From Piezodorus guildinii (taxonomy: Eukaryota; Arthropoda; Insecta; Hemiptera; Pentatomidae), in assembly GCA_023052935.1 (NCBI GenBank), contig CM041294.1, positions 16,994,635-17,058,634 on the forward strand: a stretch of 64,000 nt of DNA. The letters run 5' to 3'. The notes under the pieces were generated by a model. It did not search any database. It saw nothing but the letters and a program-made list of their open reading frames with translations, and was not told the DNA's origin. Below, piece by piece: positions 9,640 through 21,036 of the stretch; the stretch's first letter is position 1, and each line of letters opens with the position of its first letter. Both the position numbers and the translations under genes were made by a program.

Positions 9640-11390
9640 ATCGTTGCGTGGATTTTTGTAGCGAATTTAAAAAAAAACTGGTCCTGCAGTTCCGAAGAAA
9701 GCCGTGGGTGGCTTACGGCTGACAAGCGGATTTTTAAAATTATTTATTCTACGCATCTTGAAACGTAAGCGCTCAAATTTTGAGGAAGGGGGAATTTTTT
9801 TTTTTGAAGATTACCAAGGTTCATGGGTAGTTTATTCAAGTTCCGATAAATTAAACAATAAACTACATAAAGGATCTGTTGTATACATATAAGTAAATTT
9901 TCATGGATGAGTTTTTTTATAATTTGATTAGATGAAATGTAAATGACAACTATTATGATGGGTAGTCCATTTTCTGCTTCAAAGTTTGCAACACAAATTT
10001 CTCCAATATATGATTCATTAAAACTGTACAATTAAGAATTCCTAAATGCTACATCCGTCTGCGAAGTTATGATTCGTCTGTATAGTCGTGTCTGTATTAC
10101 TTTTATATATGGCTACTCCTGCATCTCGGCACTACTGAGGTCGCTTAAATTTAGTTGTAAAATGAAAATGGGTTATCGATGTCATATTCGTTGTTCAACC
10201 ATGTTTCAGATAACAGCAATATTGTTGAATTTTGAGCAAAACCGTCGCCAAGATCCAAAACATGTGCGAGAAGACTTTTACAATTTAATAAATATATTCA
10301 TATTCCATTTCTGTTGGAAATAAAGTATAAACGTGAAATGACTGACCTATACGATCGAATCACTCTTTATAAGAACAATAACAATAGTTATAAAAAAAAA
10401 AATAATATTTTTACAATGTTTAATGTTTTTCCACTATATAATACACCAGTAACTACATACACTAAACCTTACAATATAAACTAAATTATACATAAATTAT
10501 TATGACGCATCAATAAACACACACACACACACAGAGCTACACAATACAGATGACTTTTATCAATCTCACTCGGCGGTCCGAGTTCACCTGTTCGAGCCGT
10601 TTACTTCAGAGCGTGACTAACAGCCATACACGCAGCCTACACAAATCTGTGTGTGGTGCGCCGAAAGAAGTTTACACTTCAAAAATAAATTACGAAGTTT
10701 AATAGAAAATAAGTTAATTGAATATTTATTATAATATGTTGAAAGTACGAAACAGTTCATGATAATACACTCTCACCAAATCTCACGAATCTTCACCTAC
10801 CTGTTCTCTTGTCGTGTATACGGCCTTTACCAGGTTGCCCAGCTTTTTCCAGCAAAGACTTGTTAATATTATTTTTATTAAAATCATTAAATAATGTATT
10901 TTAACTACCTAAACTATTTTCAATACATAGCAAAACCCTTCCTCATTTAAGAATTAATTAATTATTGACCATTAGACGGTTCAAGAAGATATGCACGAAA
11001 CTGGATTAAAAGAAAAATGAGGAAATAAAATAAAACAATGCGGAAGTAAGAGGAGTTAACAAGTCAAAGGAGTCCCTACTCTAGCGTTATAAATATGTTC
11101 TCCACACGCAGTGCTAACTTTTAATTAGTTTCACTCGCAATCAAAACAGGTCGCTCTGCTTGTTAATCCAAGAAAAAATTTGGTGCGGAGGGACTCTGGT
11201 CCTCAACTAATTTCTGTAGGGCTATGAAAATGTCTTCCTTCCACAGCTATTAGTATAATTGAATAATAATAATTAGTAATTGAATCCTCTGATATTTTTT
11301 AGCATTTTGTATTTGAAATTTTCCTACTTCATTGCAAAAAGAGAATATACTTGAATTATTTAATTTTATTTTAATTATTTCTTAATAATT
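9640..11390. other. Spacer, no supported gene
   Basis: About 1.75 kb of AT-rich sequence with a short (CA)n run near 10517-10532. Frames present are short and unlike any protein family I know, with no splice or repeat context to support them. Confidence 0.4.
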
Positions 11391-11655
11391 TTTTCTGGAT
11401 TCGAATCTCGGCTGTGTCAGAATATTATTTATTGTGTTAAATCAGTCGGGGGCGACCCTAGGGTATGGAGATCCTCCTGAGGCAGCCTCAATAAAATTGG
11501 TACCCGCAAAAAAAAAATTGAAGAAAACCTGGCAGCTGACCGTGATCCAGGCTTATCACATCATTGCATGGCCGTTGGTCCAGAAACAGTACGAATCTCT
11601 ATGTGTACAACACTCTTTATGGGTTGTAAAGGTACAGGTTTCTCTCTTTTATTTA
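11391..11655 (+). mobile_element. tRNA-derived SINE, family 2, copy 2, head-truncated
   Basis: It begins at a box B-like GGATTCGAATCTCGG and then follows copy 1 block by block (ATATTATTTATT; CTAGGGTATGGAGATCCTC; GTACGAATCTCTAT), ending TTGTAAAGGTACAGGTTT. Box A is absent, so this copy has lost its own promoter. Confidence 0.65.
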
Positions 11656-11794
11656 AATAAATTTAATGATTAGATATCTTGTAACTGGAAATAAGTATGC
11701 CGAATAATCGAATATTTACTTTCCTATACATATATGAAATACATAAAAGAGAAATTATTGCAATACTATAAAACCTGACGGTAGTATCAAGGAG

Positions 11795-12351
11795 CCACGA
11801 CATTTTTTTTAAGTTACTTTGAAGGCTAGTTTGAAGCATAAAATCCAGAAACCTCAAATTTCGACAAATTCAAATAAGAGTCTGATTCCCTTCTGAATAG
11901 GCTCAAAATGCTATACTAACTGTCGAACGAAAATATCAAAGCACCAAGACTTCAAATAAGTAAAATAACGACAAATGTTCTTTATAAGGTTCGTTGTGAA
12001 CTACTTTGAAGGAGTAAATCCAGAAACCTCAACTTTCGACAAATTCAAATAAGAGTCTGATCCGTTCAGAATAGGCTCAATTTGCTTTATTAACTGTCAA
12101 ACGAAAATATCAAAGCACCACGACCTCTAATGACGTAAAATAACGACAAAATGTTCTTAAGAAGGTTCGTTATGAACTACTTTGAAGGAGTAAATCCAGA
12201 AACCTCAAATATTGACAAATTCAAACAAGAGTCTGATTCCCTCCTGAATAGGCTCAAAATGCTATACTAACTGTTGAACGAAAATATCAAAGCACCACGA
12301 ATAATGTAAAATAACGAAAGAAAGTTCTTTAGAAGTTTCAATATGAACCAC
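11795..12351. repeat. Satellite-like tandem repeat, ~176-bp unit, three copies plus a partial
   Basis: CCAGAAACCTCAA starts at 11845, 12020 and 12196 (spacings 175 and 176). Each unit continues through CGACAAATTCAAA, GAGTCTGAT, ATAGGCTCAA and AACGAAAATATCAAAGCACCA. The units differ by scattered substitutions and small gaps, so the array is not new. Repeat X copy 5 abuts the right end. Confidence 0.85.
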
Positions 12352-12552
12352 TTAAAAAAGTTTCTGTAACATCTCGGGCTTATAGTTGTTTTAAATATGA
12401 AATTTCAGTTTACACGCCGGAGTTGCCTCACACACACACACACACATACCTTTTTGGAGGATTTGGTTTTTTATACTCAAAGAACCCTAAAACGTGTATT
12501 TCCGTTGAAAACTAGAATTCGAAAAATTTTACGCAATACTTTCCCTTACTAT
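12352..12552 (-). repeat. Repeat X, copy 5, partial
   Basis: Blocks shared with other copies are, in written orientation, TTTCTGTAACATCTCGGGC, AAATATGAAATTTCAGTTT, a (CA)n run at 12430-12447, CCCTAAAACGTGTATTTCC and ACGCAATACTTTCCCTTACT. It holds only the microsatellite end of the family. Confidence 0.65.
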
Positions 12553-12727
12553 TTTTTTAAACAGTAATACATCACTTCTTTTGACACAGTCTCAGAGTCA
12601 AGTATGTATCTTTTTCCTTATTGATTAGGATCTCTTTTCATCGCCTATTTCTTTCTCCCTCTTTCCATACTCATATCCTTTTCCGTTACATATCCTGACA
12701 TATAATTGTTAGTTTAATATTACATTA

Positions 12728-13110
12728 CAGTATACCCACTTTTTAACGAACACGGTTATAACGAACACCCGTTTATAATGAACTATCGTTGCGGTCCCTT
12801 GAATAATTAATCGAAAATTATGCTTCCCTCTATTCAGCTCAATTCTGTGATTCACAGTCTGTGACAGCTTCTGGTTTCTAGAGTTTCAGCTAGTTTTTCT
12901 GTTTTTATTGCTTTTATTACTTGCTTTAATTCGAGTTTCCTACGAGGTCAAAAGAAAATCCATTGATTTAAATACAAGGTTGGCGATTCTCCAAGAAGTG
13001 GATAAAAACATTGAGTCGAAATTGAAAATTTAGGAAAAATATGGGATATCAAAAACTCCTCTATCAACGATTATCGCTAATAAAGATAAAATCGATGCCC
13101 CCGTTGCATC
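12728..13110 (+). pseudogene. pogo/Tigger-type DNA transposon remnant (N-terminal transposase piece)
   Basis: The left terminus reads CAGTATACCCAC after a TA dinucleotide (12726-12727), followed by subterminal ATAACGAAC repeats, a pattern familiar from pogo/Tigger ends. From about 12943 the translated plus strand gives LDLNTRLAILQEVDKNIESK and, after one in-frame stop, EKYGIS and LSTIIANKDKI. This matches the CENP-B-type N-terminal helix-turn-helix of pogo/Tigger transposases. The catalytic DDE domain is missing. A TATAACGAAC block near 13415 may mark the right end. Pogo-family enzymes bind their element's ends and move by cut-and-paste into TA. Confidence 0.6.
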
Positions 13111-13865
13111 TTCATCTGGATGTGCAAAAAAAAAATTTTATTTTTTTTTTATTTCTAATTTATATGAATTGCTGTGATTTTGACATTGTAAGGTCCTTTT
13201 TAAGTTTTGTATTTTTAATGATGGTTTATGTTAATCTTAAAGTATTATATAAAATGTGAAATAAGATAGATATATGTACATAGTGTATAGTTTTAACTGC
13301 TTTTGTAGTTTCTAAATAAACATGTGCCTGAAAGCGAATGCTGTATTGAAAATATTTCTTTTTAACCACCTGCATTTATACCAAGACATATATTTTATAC
13401 ATACAATATATTTTTCGGATATAACGAACAAATTAAATTCTGAGGTCCACAAAAGTAGTTCATTAAAATTTAAAATTATTTTTTTATTCATACTGTTTCT
13501 CTTTTTTAATGACTATGTTCTTTTTATATATTACCTATACTCTTAACTATGTTTTTAATATATTACTGTCATATATCACTTCAAAATTGTTCATATTTAA
13601 AATGTTGATAGTTCACATATTTTTCCTTTGTCATTTTTTCATTTGCTTAGTCTCTCTTTATATATTCTTATTACAATATTATCATCTCAATTCTGTTTAC
13701 TTCCATACTTTATAACTATCATCTTAATTTTGTTTATTTCCATACTTTATAACTGTCATTTGATTATAATTTTATTTATGTTCCCATATTATATTACTGT
13801 CATATTATTATATACCTAACGCATTATTAAGTCTATAATTACATTGGTTGCTATCTTGTTTTTTT

Positions 13866-13922
13866 TAGCCCTGATGAAGGCCCACAATGTAGGCCGAAAT
13901 GTCGGCACATAATTAAAATAGC
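13866..13922 (+). other. Hammerhead-ribozyme-like motif (possible Penelope-type terminus)
   Basis: CTGATGA at 13871-13877 is followed by AGGCC-loop-GGCC, a 4-bp hairpin, then GAAA. TGT-CGGC-ACAT can form a short third stem. The order CUGAUGA, stem II, GAAA, short stem III is that of type I hammerheads described in Penelope-like elements. One extra base lies between CUGAUGA and stem II compared with the usual core, and stem I is only weakly paired (GCTAT 13850-13854 with ATAGC 13918-13922), so cleavage is uncertain. Related motifs lie near 43935-43985 and 60255-60290. Confidence 0.4.
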
Positions 13923-14067
13923 ACTTGTTTTAAATGTGTGTTTCTAATTTATGACCACACCCCCAACCATCTTCCTCATCTAATTTCCTTACTATATATT
14001 TCATAGTAAAAATGTGTACTATTAAATGATGGGATTGCGTAAAGCTCTAGATTTGTAATATTGTATT

Positions 14068-14942
14068 ACTTTCACTTACTATATATAGTAAGGGGAAGTA
14101 TTGCGATCGTGAAAATTATCAACGGAAATACACGTTTTGGGGTTCCCTAAGTTCAAATAACCAAGTCCCGCAAAAAGGTCTGTGTGGTAACTCCCGGGCG
14201 GAAACGGTAAGTCCTATGGAACTAAAATTTCATATTTAAGACAACTATACGCCCGAGACGTGACAAAACTTTTTTCATCAAAATGAGCTTACCAGAAGAG
14301 GCACTTTATACGATGCATTTTGCACCTTTTTTCGATTTTCTCAAAAACGGTTCCGACGATTTTGATTAAACTCGCTATATCGATGTTAACTTTGATGGGC
14401 TTTCATATCATGTAAGTTTCATTCTGATTAAAATGGTCTGACAGGGCTTAAATGTCGATATTTTAAATTTTCTTTCTCTAAAGTACCTTTAATTTTGTAG
14501 ATTCTATAAAAATAACTATATAATCTTGCTATCACTGATGAAAAACAGGTAAATATATAATTTGAATGAATTCGATACCCAACTAGAGAAGAAAATTGAA
14601 AAAATTTTTTTTTTTTGCTATTTTTTGTTTCTGAACATAAGAGCAGTAATATACATGTATGATATACCGTTGGATAGCAAAAGATTTTAGAAAAAATATT
14701 ATCTCATACGCAACTTTTTAAAAGTTAATGGGGAGTGATGAAATGAAAATAAAACTAACTGATTATTTTAGATAATAATATAATCGATTTTTTAATGAAA
14801 CACATGTTTCTATATAAATTCAATTTAATTAATTCTTTAATAGTTTCTCGTATTTTTATCTTTAACTGTTTTTGAAAATTCTTTCATTGATTTTAAAAAT
14901 GGAGGTAAGTGAAAGTCGTGTGTTGCCCGCACCAGATTTTGC
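14068..14942 (+). repeat. Repeat X, copy 2, near complete (~875 bp)
   Basis: It runs from TACTTTCACTTAC, past GTATTGCGATCGTGAAAAT, a microsatellite-poor segment, TTCTCAAAAACGGTTCCGA and GGTCTGACAGGGCTT, to GGTAAGTGAAAGTCGTG and the end block TTGCCCGCACCAGATTTTG. The start CTTTCACTTAC and the near-terminal GTAAGTGAAAG are inverted relative to each other. I recognise no protein, tRNA head or LINE tail in it. Confidence 0.75.
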
Positions 14943-16140
14943 TTTATACTGTTAAAGTGAGCTCTGGTTTTTTATTGTTTTCTGGAAAAGTACTAGATTC
15001 ACATTATTTTACTTCGGATGAGATTCTTTTACACACAATTTTTACAAGTGTTTGTCTTCTTATAAGAGATTATAATATAATACAATTATATTAATTGTAT
15101 TGATACTATAATTATGATTTTTTTTAAACAATGTTGATGTTCTTTACATCTAAATCAAACTAAAATCTAACTTCACACGCTGGAGATGCCGTTTCCGGGG
15201 CTGATCATTTTTGAGGGAGTACAGCAATTACAAGGCGTGCACTAATTCACGACCCCTAACTGGACAATTATACGCTTTGGATCTAATTATGAAATCGTGA
15301 GTGGGGGGAGGGTCTGGCGGAAATGAGGGGCAGGGACCCTGTCTCCCTCTGTTGGGAAATATTTTAATTTCCTCTGCTCCCTCCTTCCTCACTTTTCCAC
15401 CCTCTCGTACTTCGCTGGAAATCAAATATTAACTTGAGCACTGGGCTCCTCTTACGGCAAAATTAAACCTGATCCGGATTTAGTGTTGACTGAGCCTAAA
15501 CAAGGTGGCGACTCCTTCAGAACCTTCTCGCTTCGGTAATTTACTCTAAAAAAGAAGGCGAGCCAAGTCGCAATATCTGCGATGGCGCTTACGAATTTTA
15601 ATTTAGGGTATTTATGAATTTTTTTTTCTCATGGTGACTTCATTCTGCAAATCTCGAGAACAATAAAGGCTTAGTAAATAAGTTTTTAAAAATATATATG
15701 ATCTTTTCATTTATTCGACTCGAGGAAGCTTTACATATTTAAAAAATCGTTCCGTACTTCTATCATTCATATTTATTTTATTATTTTGTTTGTTTTTATT
15801 TTAACTCTACTATATTGAAGAGAAAAAAAAAAAAAAAAAAAAAGAACTGTTAATTTATCAAAATCAATATACTATTATTATTATTTTTTTTTATTCATTT
15901 ATTTATTTTTTAACAGATGTATTATTATTTTAAAAAAATACTGTATTTTTTTTCTTTATTTATTTTATCTCTACTATATTGAAAAAAAAAAAGAAAAAAA
16001 AATTTATTTTTATCTTTATCGTATTTGTTTATTCTATCTTTTCAAACAGATGCATATATATTTGCTTTTTGTTTATACAGTGGTGCATTGAAGGAAAAAG
16101 AAAAAATAAATAGAAAAAAAAAATAAATAACTAAAGAGAG
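14943..16140. other. AT-rich spacer with A- and T-runs
   Basis: No supported gene. 15180-15430 is less AT-rich with C/T-rich runs, and 15780-16140 is mostly T/A homopolymer and TTTA-type low-complexity sequence. Confidence 0.4.
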
Positions 16141-16295
16141 AGAAAGATGGATAAAATGGGTGAAATAAATAAAGAACTTAATATATCATTATCAATATGT
16201 ATTTTTAATTTTTTTACTTATTTTATTGTTATTTTTTTTTTATTTATTTATTTTTATTTTTTAAATTATTTTAAACAGATGTATTATTATTTCAA

Positions 16296-16384
16296 AAGCG
16301 TATGTATGTGTGTATATGTTCGTGTATGTATGTGTATGTATGTGTGTATGTGTATGTGTATATATGTATATGTATATGTATATA

Positions 16385-16446
<62 letters not shown>

Positions 16447-16480
16447 GTATGTGTATGTGTGTATATATGTATATACTTAA
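16296..16480. repeat. Compound (TG/TA)n microsatellite
   Basis: TGTATG-type repeats (about 16296-16380) pass into a long (TA)n run (about 16380-16440) and back into TGTATG. Open frames here are artefacts of the repeat. Confidence 0.95.
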
Positions 16481-16654
16481 AAATGTATTGTGAATAGCCT
16501 AGCCAGGCTCTATTTGTAAGGGGAATACCCCAAAGACAAATAAAAATATATTCTATATATTCTATTTATTTTATTATGTAGTGAGCCAATATTCATCAAG
16601 AAGCTGTCATGTAGTATTAAGCGACTAAAAATTATATAAGAATGAAAAAAAATT

Positions 16655-16715
16655 ATAGTCTTGAAAATGGGGACAAGACCTAAAACGTCGATGAAAAAAG
16701 GAGTTTTAAATAAAT
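16655..16715 (+). other. Degenerate hairpin-plus-GAAA motif, CTTGAAAATGGGG type
   Basis: GTCTTGAAAATGGGG then AAAACGTCG resembles motifs near 63750-63780 and, inverted, 28545-28585. Here the hairpin partner is decayed (AGACCT). Probably an old copy of the same repeat terminus. Confidence 0.3.
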
Positions 16716-16854
16716 GAATAAGGTTGATGGAAGTACAGAATGATTTATAAATGTGATCAATATATATTTTTTACACGGTCCAATAATTATCCTGGACGGT
16801 TCGACACATTTAGTTTTCCTAGGAAGGTTGAGATTCTTTACACTGTCCTATGAG

Positions 16855-16867
16855 TACGGTGGTTGAT
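16855..16867. repeat. Target-site duplication of RTE-like insertion, left
   Basis: TACGGTGGTTGAT here matches 17234-17246 exactly (13 bp) on the other side of the LINE fragment. Confidence 0.85.
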
Positions 16868-17233
16868 ATCATCATCATCATCCGTGGCGCTACAGACCGA
16901 TGTGGTCCTTGGCCTCCTCAATAAGTCTTCGCCAGGTGGTTCGGTCTTGAGCAGCCGCTCGCCAGTTGCGGGCGTCAAGTAGGCGAAGAGCATCCCTGGC
17001 AACGGTGTCCTTCCATCTAAGCCGAGGTCTTCCTCTTCCCCTTGTCCGGTGGAGCCTCCCATCCAGCAGCTTTTTGGGAATTTCATCGTCTGGCATCCGT
17101 ACTACGTGGCCAGCCCATCGCAGTCTTCCTAAGCTGATTAACCTCATCACATCAGCTTCGCCATAGATCCGGTAGATCTCCAAGTTTGTCCTCCGCCTCC
17201 AGCTTTCCCCGATCTTAACTGGCCCAAATATCT
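16868..17233 (-). pseudogene. RTE-like LINE, 5'-truncated insertion (C-terminus only)
   Basis: A 366-bp minus-strand insertion between exact 13-bp duplications. It codes for the C-terminal tail typical of RTE-like reverse transcriptases, with LISLGRLRWAGHVVRMPDDE then GRGRPRLRWKDTVARDA and a stop after EAKDHIGL at 16890. Beyond the stop come a short 3' UTR and a (GAT)n tail. The frame is open throughout the fragment, so it was 5'-truncated at insertion rather than eroded. No endonuclease or catalytic RT motifs remain. Confidence 0.85.
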
Positions 17234-17270
17234 TACGGTGGTTGATAAAAACGTTCTAAAACTGATTCAA

Positions 17271-17880
17271 TCTATACTAATATTATAAAGCTGAAGAGTT
17301 TGTGTGTTTGTTTGAACGCGCTAATCTCAGAAACTACTTTTTCGAATTGAAAAATTCTTTTTGTGTTGGATAGTCAATTTATCGAGGAAGGCTATAGGCT
17401 ATATAACATCACGCCGCGACCAATAGGAGTGAAGAATCAGTGGAAAATTTGGGAAAAAACGGGGAAAAATTGAGAAAAAAAAGAAACCTCGCATCCCAAT
17501 GATTCTAAATGTTTTACCTTTTAATTTTAAAATAATAAAATTAAAATAATTCAATTTCCCGTAAATTTATCTTTTTCCTTAACAATTAATAAATCACAGG
17601 GGCAATCATTTTAACACGTAGGAATCGATTTACGTCAAGATCGGTTTGCGGAGAAATACAGTATGTTCTTCTGCCACAAGAAAATAAAACTAAAATGTCA
17701 TTTACGTGGAAGTACTTAAAAATATATTCTTTTTAAAAACTTCTTAATAGCAATCATAATGACAGAAATTGACGCATACAAAGTCGCTTCAGAATATGTC
17801 AAAGAAAAGGTGACGTGAACCGAGAAAGATTTAAATTTGGGTGATAGAATTCCGGTTCTTAGAAACGTCGATGATTTGGT
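17271..17880 (+). mobile_element. Helitron-like element, 5' terminus
   Basis: TCTATACTAATATTATAAAG at 17271 continues as GCTGAAGAGTTTGTGTGTTT, GAACGCGCTAATCTCAGAAAC and GAGGAAGGCTATAGGCTATA. I recognise this block from memory as a widespread insect Helitron 5' end. It starts with TC after an A, as Helitrons do. No Rep or helicase coding is visible. The 3' end is a guess: a hairpin TTGGTA...TACCAA lies at 17876-17898, but no clean CTRR end follows it. Confidence 0.45.
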
Positions 17881-17929
17881 ACTGCTAGGTACCAATGGGG
17901 TTAGGTTATAGATTAAATTTAGGTGGACT

Positions 17930-18415
17930 TCATATTTACATATTGGTATATTCGTCTTCTCAGTTCATCTCTTCTTTCTTCGCCTTGTCATCCAGCCTAG
18001 GGCGACCTTTTCTTCCTCTACTCCATTATTATTGGAACGTACTCGGAAAAGAAGAAGGAAGATGGTGTGTAGGGTGCACGCTTCTGCAGTATTTGAGCTT
18101 CTCTTCTTACCATATGATTTTCTTATAACAAAATATGGCCGCTTGTGGCAAATTATTAAATTGAGCCTACATGTTACGCGAACACCTGCTGATCACTGTT
18201 CCGAGGTAAGAACACACTTCCACTATTTTCATTGGTTCACCTTTGCAAAGTATTTCTATATTCTTGTCTCCAGCCTATATACATTATTTTGCTTTTCCTG
18301 AGATTGATGCTCATTCCATTTTTTCCTGCTTAGCCTCCCATTCAGTTACAGCTCGTTATGATTTCTCTTCAGTATCTGCTATAAGGACAATGTCATCCAT
18401 AAAATAGATTTTATT
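17930..18415 (-). pseudogene. RTE-like reverse transcriptase fragment with an FMDD motif
   Basis: Read on the minus strand from about 18415, the frame gives FMDDIVLIADTEEK, matching the catalytic [YF]xDD region of RTE-like reverse transcriptases (motif C). Stops and frameshifts follow soon after (for example before RAVTEWEAK), and MSINLRKSK, SYLGTVIS and an Arg-rich tail can be picked out in other frames further on. No single frame survives. It is a decayed internal LINE segment, distinct from the 3'-terminal fragment at 16868-17233. Confidence 0.6.
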
Positions 18416-19084
18416 GTTGAATAATAAATTTTTGTACATTTGTACATATGTCGGGGATGGCGTGCTTTGGTGCGAACGCACACTGCCCAGCAACCCGATG
18501 ACTAGAAACTTAAAATAAAATAATAAAGAGTTCGAGACTCAATGCCGGGGGCTTTTAAATAGGTATTTATCCTTCAGACTCACCCTCTGGCCCGAGAAAC
18601 CTCCTTAGAGGCCAAAAAATAAATTAAGTAAATATTCTACTACGTTATCGTTTCCGACGCTCGAAGAAACGGATATTGTATTTTTTTTTACATATCTTTT
18701 ACGAAGTGTATTGTATTGAAGGTATTTCCAAGGAACGAAAATTAATGAGAAATGTAAAACTGTTTCATTGATAAAATAATATTTACAAAAATCTATTGAT
18801 GGATATTTGAATAAACGATTCAATTCGATAAACGGTTTATTAATATAATATAAAGATAAACGATACTCTCGAACATTATATTTAGAAAAACTGTAACTTA
18901 GATTAAAATTAAAACGTGACATCAAACGCAAGTTTTGATGGTATAAGATCACCAATAGACCAAGTATTTTTTTTATTTATTAATTTTTTTTTTGTGTAGA
19001 AGTTACTTTATATTAACATTATATTTAGTTACTTTATACATAATAGTTTCATTAAAGTGATGATGACTCGTAAACCTTTATTTA
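18416..19084. other. Spacer without supported gene
   Basis: A GAGTTCGAGACTC block near 18529 hints at a tRNA-like box B, but no box A pairs with it. The rest is AT-rich. Confidence 0.35.
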
Positions 19085-19983
19085 TTACTTTCACTTACCT
19101 ATATATGAAATACATAGTAAGGGAAAGTATTGCGATCGTGAAAAGTTTTGAATTCCAGTTTTCAACGGAAATACACGTTTTTGTGTCCCCTGAGTCCCCG
19201 TGTGTTTGTGGTAAGTCCAGCGCGAAAACAAAAAGTCCTGTAAAACTACATGACTATACGTCCAACATATTACAGGAACGTTTTAATGAAAATTAGCTAA
19301 TTAGAAGAGCCACTTTATACCACGAATTTCGCAGCTTTTTATGATTTTCTCAAAAACGGCTCTAAATATTTTGATTAAACTCGCTATATCGATGTAAAAT
19401 TTGATGGGCTTTAGTATTATGTAGATTTCTTTCTGATTGAGTTAATAGTTTATTATTTAATAGACTATTAACTGATTAGTTAATAGTCTGACAGGGCTTC
19501 AATGAAGACATTTTAAATTTTCTCTCTCTAAAGTATATTTAATTTTGTATATTTAAAAAAATCAGGCAGATCATCTTATTAGAATTGATAAATAACAGCT
19601 AAATAATCAAGTTGGTCGAATTTGATCAACAACTAAAGGACAAAAGTACAAAAATATTTTTGTATCCGGCTATAGTTTTTTTTTTAATATTAAAAAAGAA
19701 ATATAGATGTATAATACTATCTATATAATACTATAAAAAATACTATCTTATACATAAAATTCTAGATGTTAACGAAGGGTGATGAAAAGCCGATAAAACA
19801 AACTAATTGTCGTAGATAAGAATATAATTGATTATTTAATAAAACACATGTTTCTATTCAAACTTAATTTAATTATTTCTTTAACAATTTATTTTAATCT
19901 CTAAATGTATTTAAAACTTCTAAAATTTATTTAACAACGGAGGTAAGTGAAAGTTGTGTGTTGCGCGCACCAGATTTTTTTAC
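19085..19983 (+). repeat. Repeat X, copy 3, near complete (~900 bp)
   Basis: It has the same ends as copy 2 (TTACTTTCACTTACC ... GTGTTGCGCGCACCAGATTT) and the same internal order of blocks. It differs by many substitutions, and near 19441-19490 TTAATAGT-type sequence has been locally duplicated. Confidence 0.75.
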
Positions 19984-21025
19984 ATATTAGATTATTGTTT
20001 GAATATGATAATTATTAGCAGATTGTACCAAATCATGGAGTTATGAGGAGCATTACAAAAGTTCGTTACAATTTTGAAAATAACCAATTTCATGGTTCAG
20101 GTCCAAGTATGTTGCTCATATGGATTTATCTGTTTCATTCAATGCTGTCTGCGGAAAAAAACGCAGTAACGGTCTCCCTTGCATATCTAGTGTCTTAATT
20201 TAACACGTTCACGGCGGGGTGACCCACTGGTGGGTCATACTCATCTTGTCCGTGGGACGATGTTCATCACAGGTGAGTAACTTGTTTTTAGAAAATAAAT
20301 TTATTTTATTTTTTCTCCACATTAAATGTTGTAGAAATTAACAAGTATAAGGGTTTATTTATTAAATATTTTATAACTTTCAACATGCTCCCTCAAAGGA
20401 CGCTTATCGTTTAATTTCATTTGATTACTCTCCTTAAAGAATTTTATTTAGCTGTGCGTGATTTCATTTAATATTTTTTTCCCCATAAATAAGAATATAA
20501 TATATAATAAAGGGATTATTTTTTATAATAAATAATAATATAAAAATCTTTTTTAAGTATTTCCATAATTACACCTTCAACTCATATTTGTATATCAAAA
20601 CTGTTATCAAAACAATATCACATTAAACACGTTGGAACTTGCAACAGCGTCTCCTCGCCCCACGAAGCATAGCTACATACAGTGTCAAAAGTATTCGGAA
20701 TTCGTATTTCTTTTCGTTTAATTATTATATTTCACAACTATTAATTTATATAATTCTTTTTCACTACCAGATCTTTAAAAGAGTCTTCCATAAAGGAAAA
20801 TCACTGACCAGATAACCGAAAAATTTATTGTTTTTAAAAATATCCGATTAATACTGTAAAATTACAAGATCGTTCACTGTCAAAAGTATTCGGAAATCGT
20901 AATATCCTGTTGTTTAATGGTTTCAAATTTTAATGTTCTCACCAATCTTCGACCTAATTTTATGTTCTAAACAATTCTCCTCTCTCATGTTATATATATC
21001 CAACCATTAAAAGATTTTTATTTTT

Positions 21026-21036
21026 AAATAAGGCCC
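21026..21036. repeat. Target-site duplication of nested Jockey copy, left
   Basis: AAATAAGGCCC here and at 22108-22118 flank the Jockey fragment exactly (11 bp, with some A-tail ambiguity on the right). Confidence 0.85.

Noticed and set aside
16147..16497. 116-codon plus-strand frame with a Tyr/Ile/Cys/Val-rich C-terminus
   Set aside because: It is a translation of the (TG/TA)n microsatellite and adjoining T-rich sequence; no family pattern.
18470..18605. Possible tRNA-like SINE head with GAGTTCGAGACTC
   Set aside because: No box A at the right distance and no second copy; kept only as spacer.
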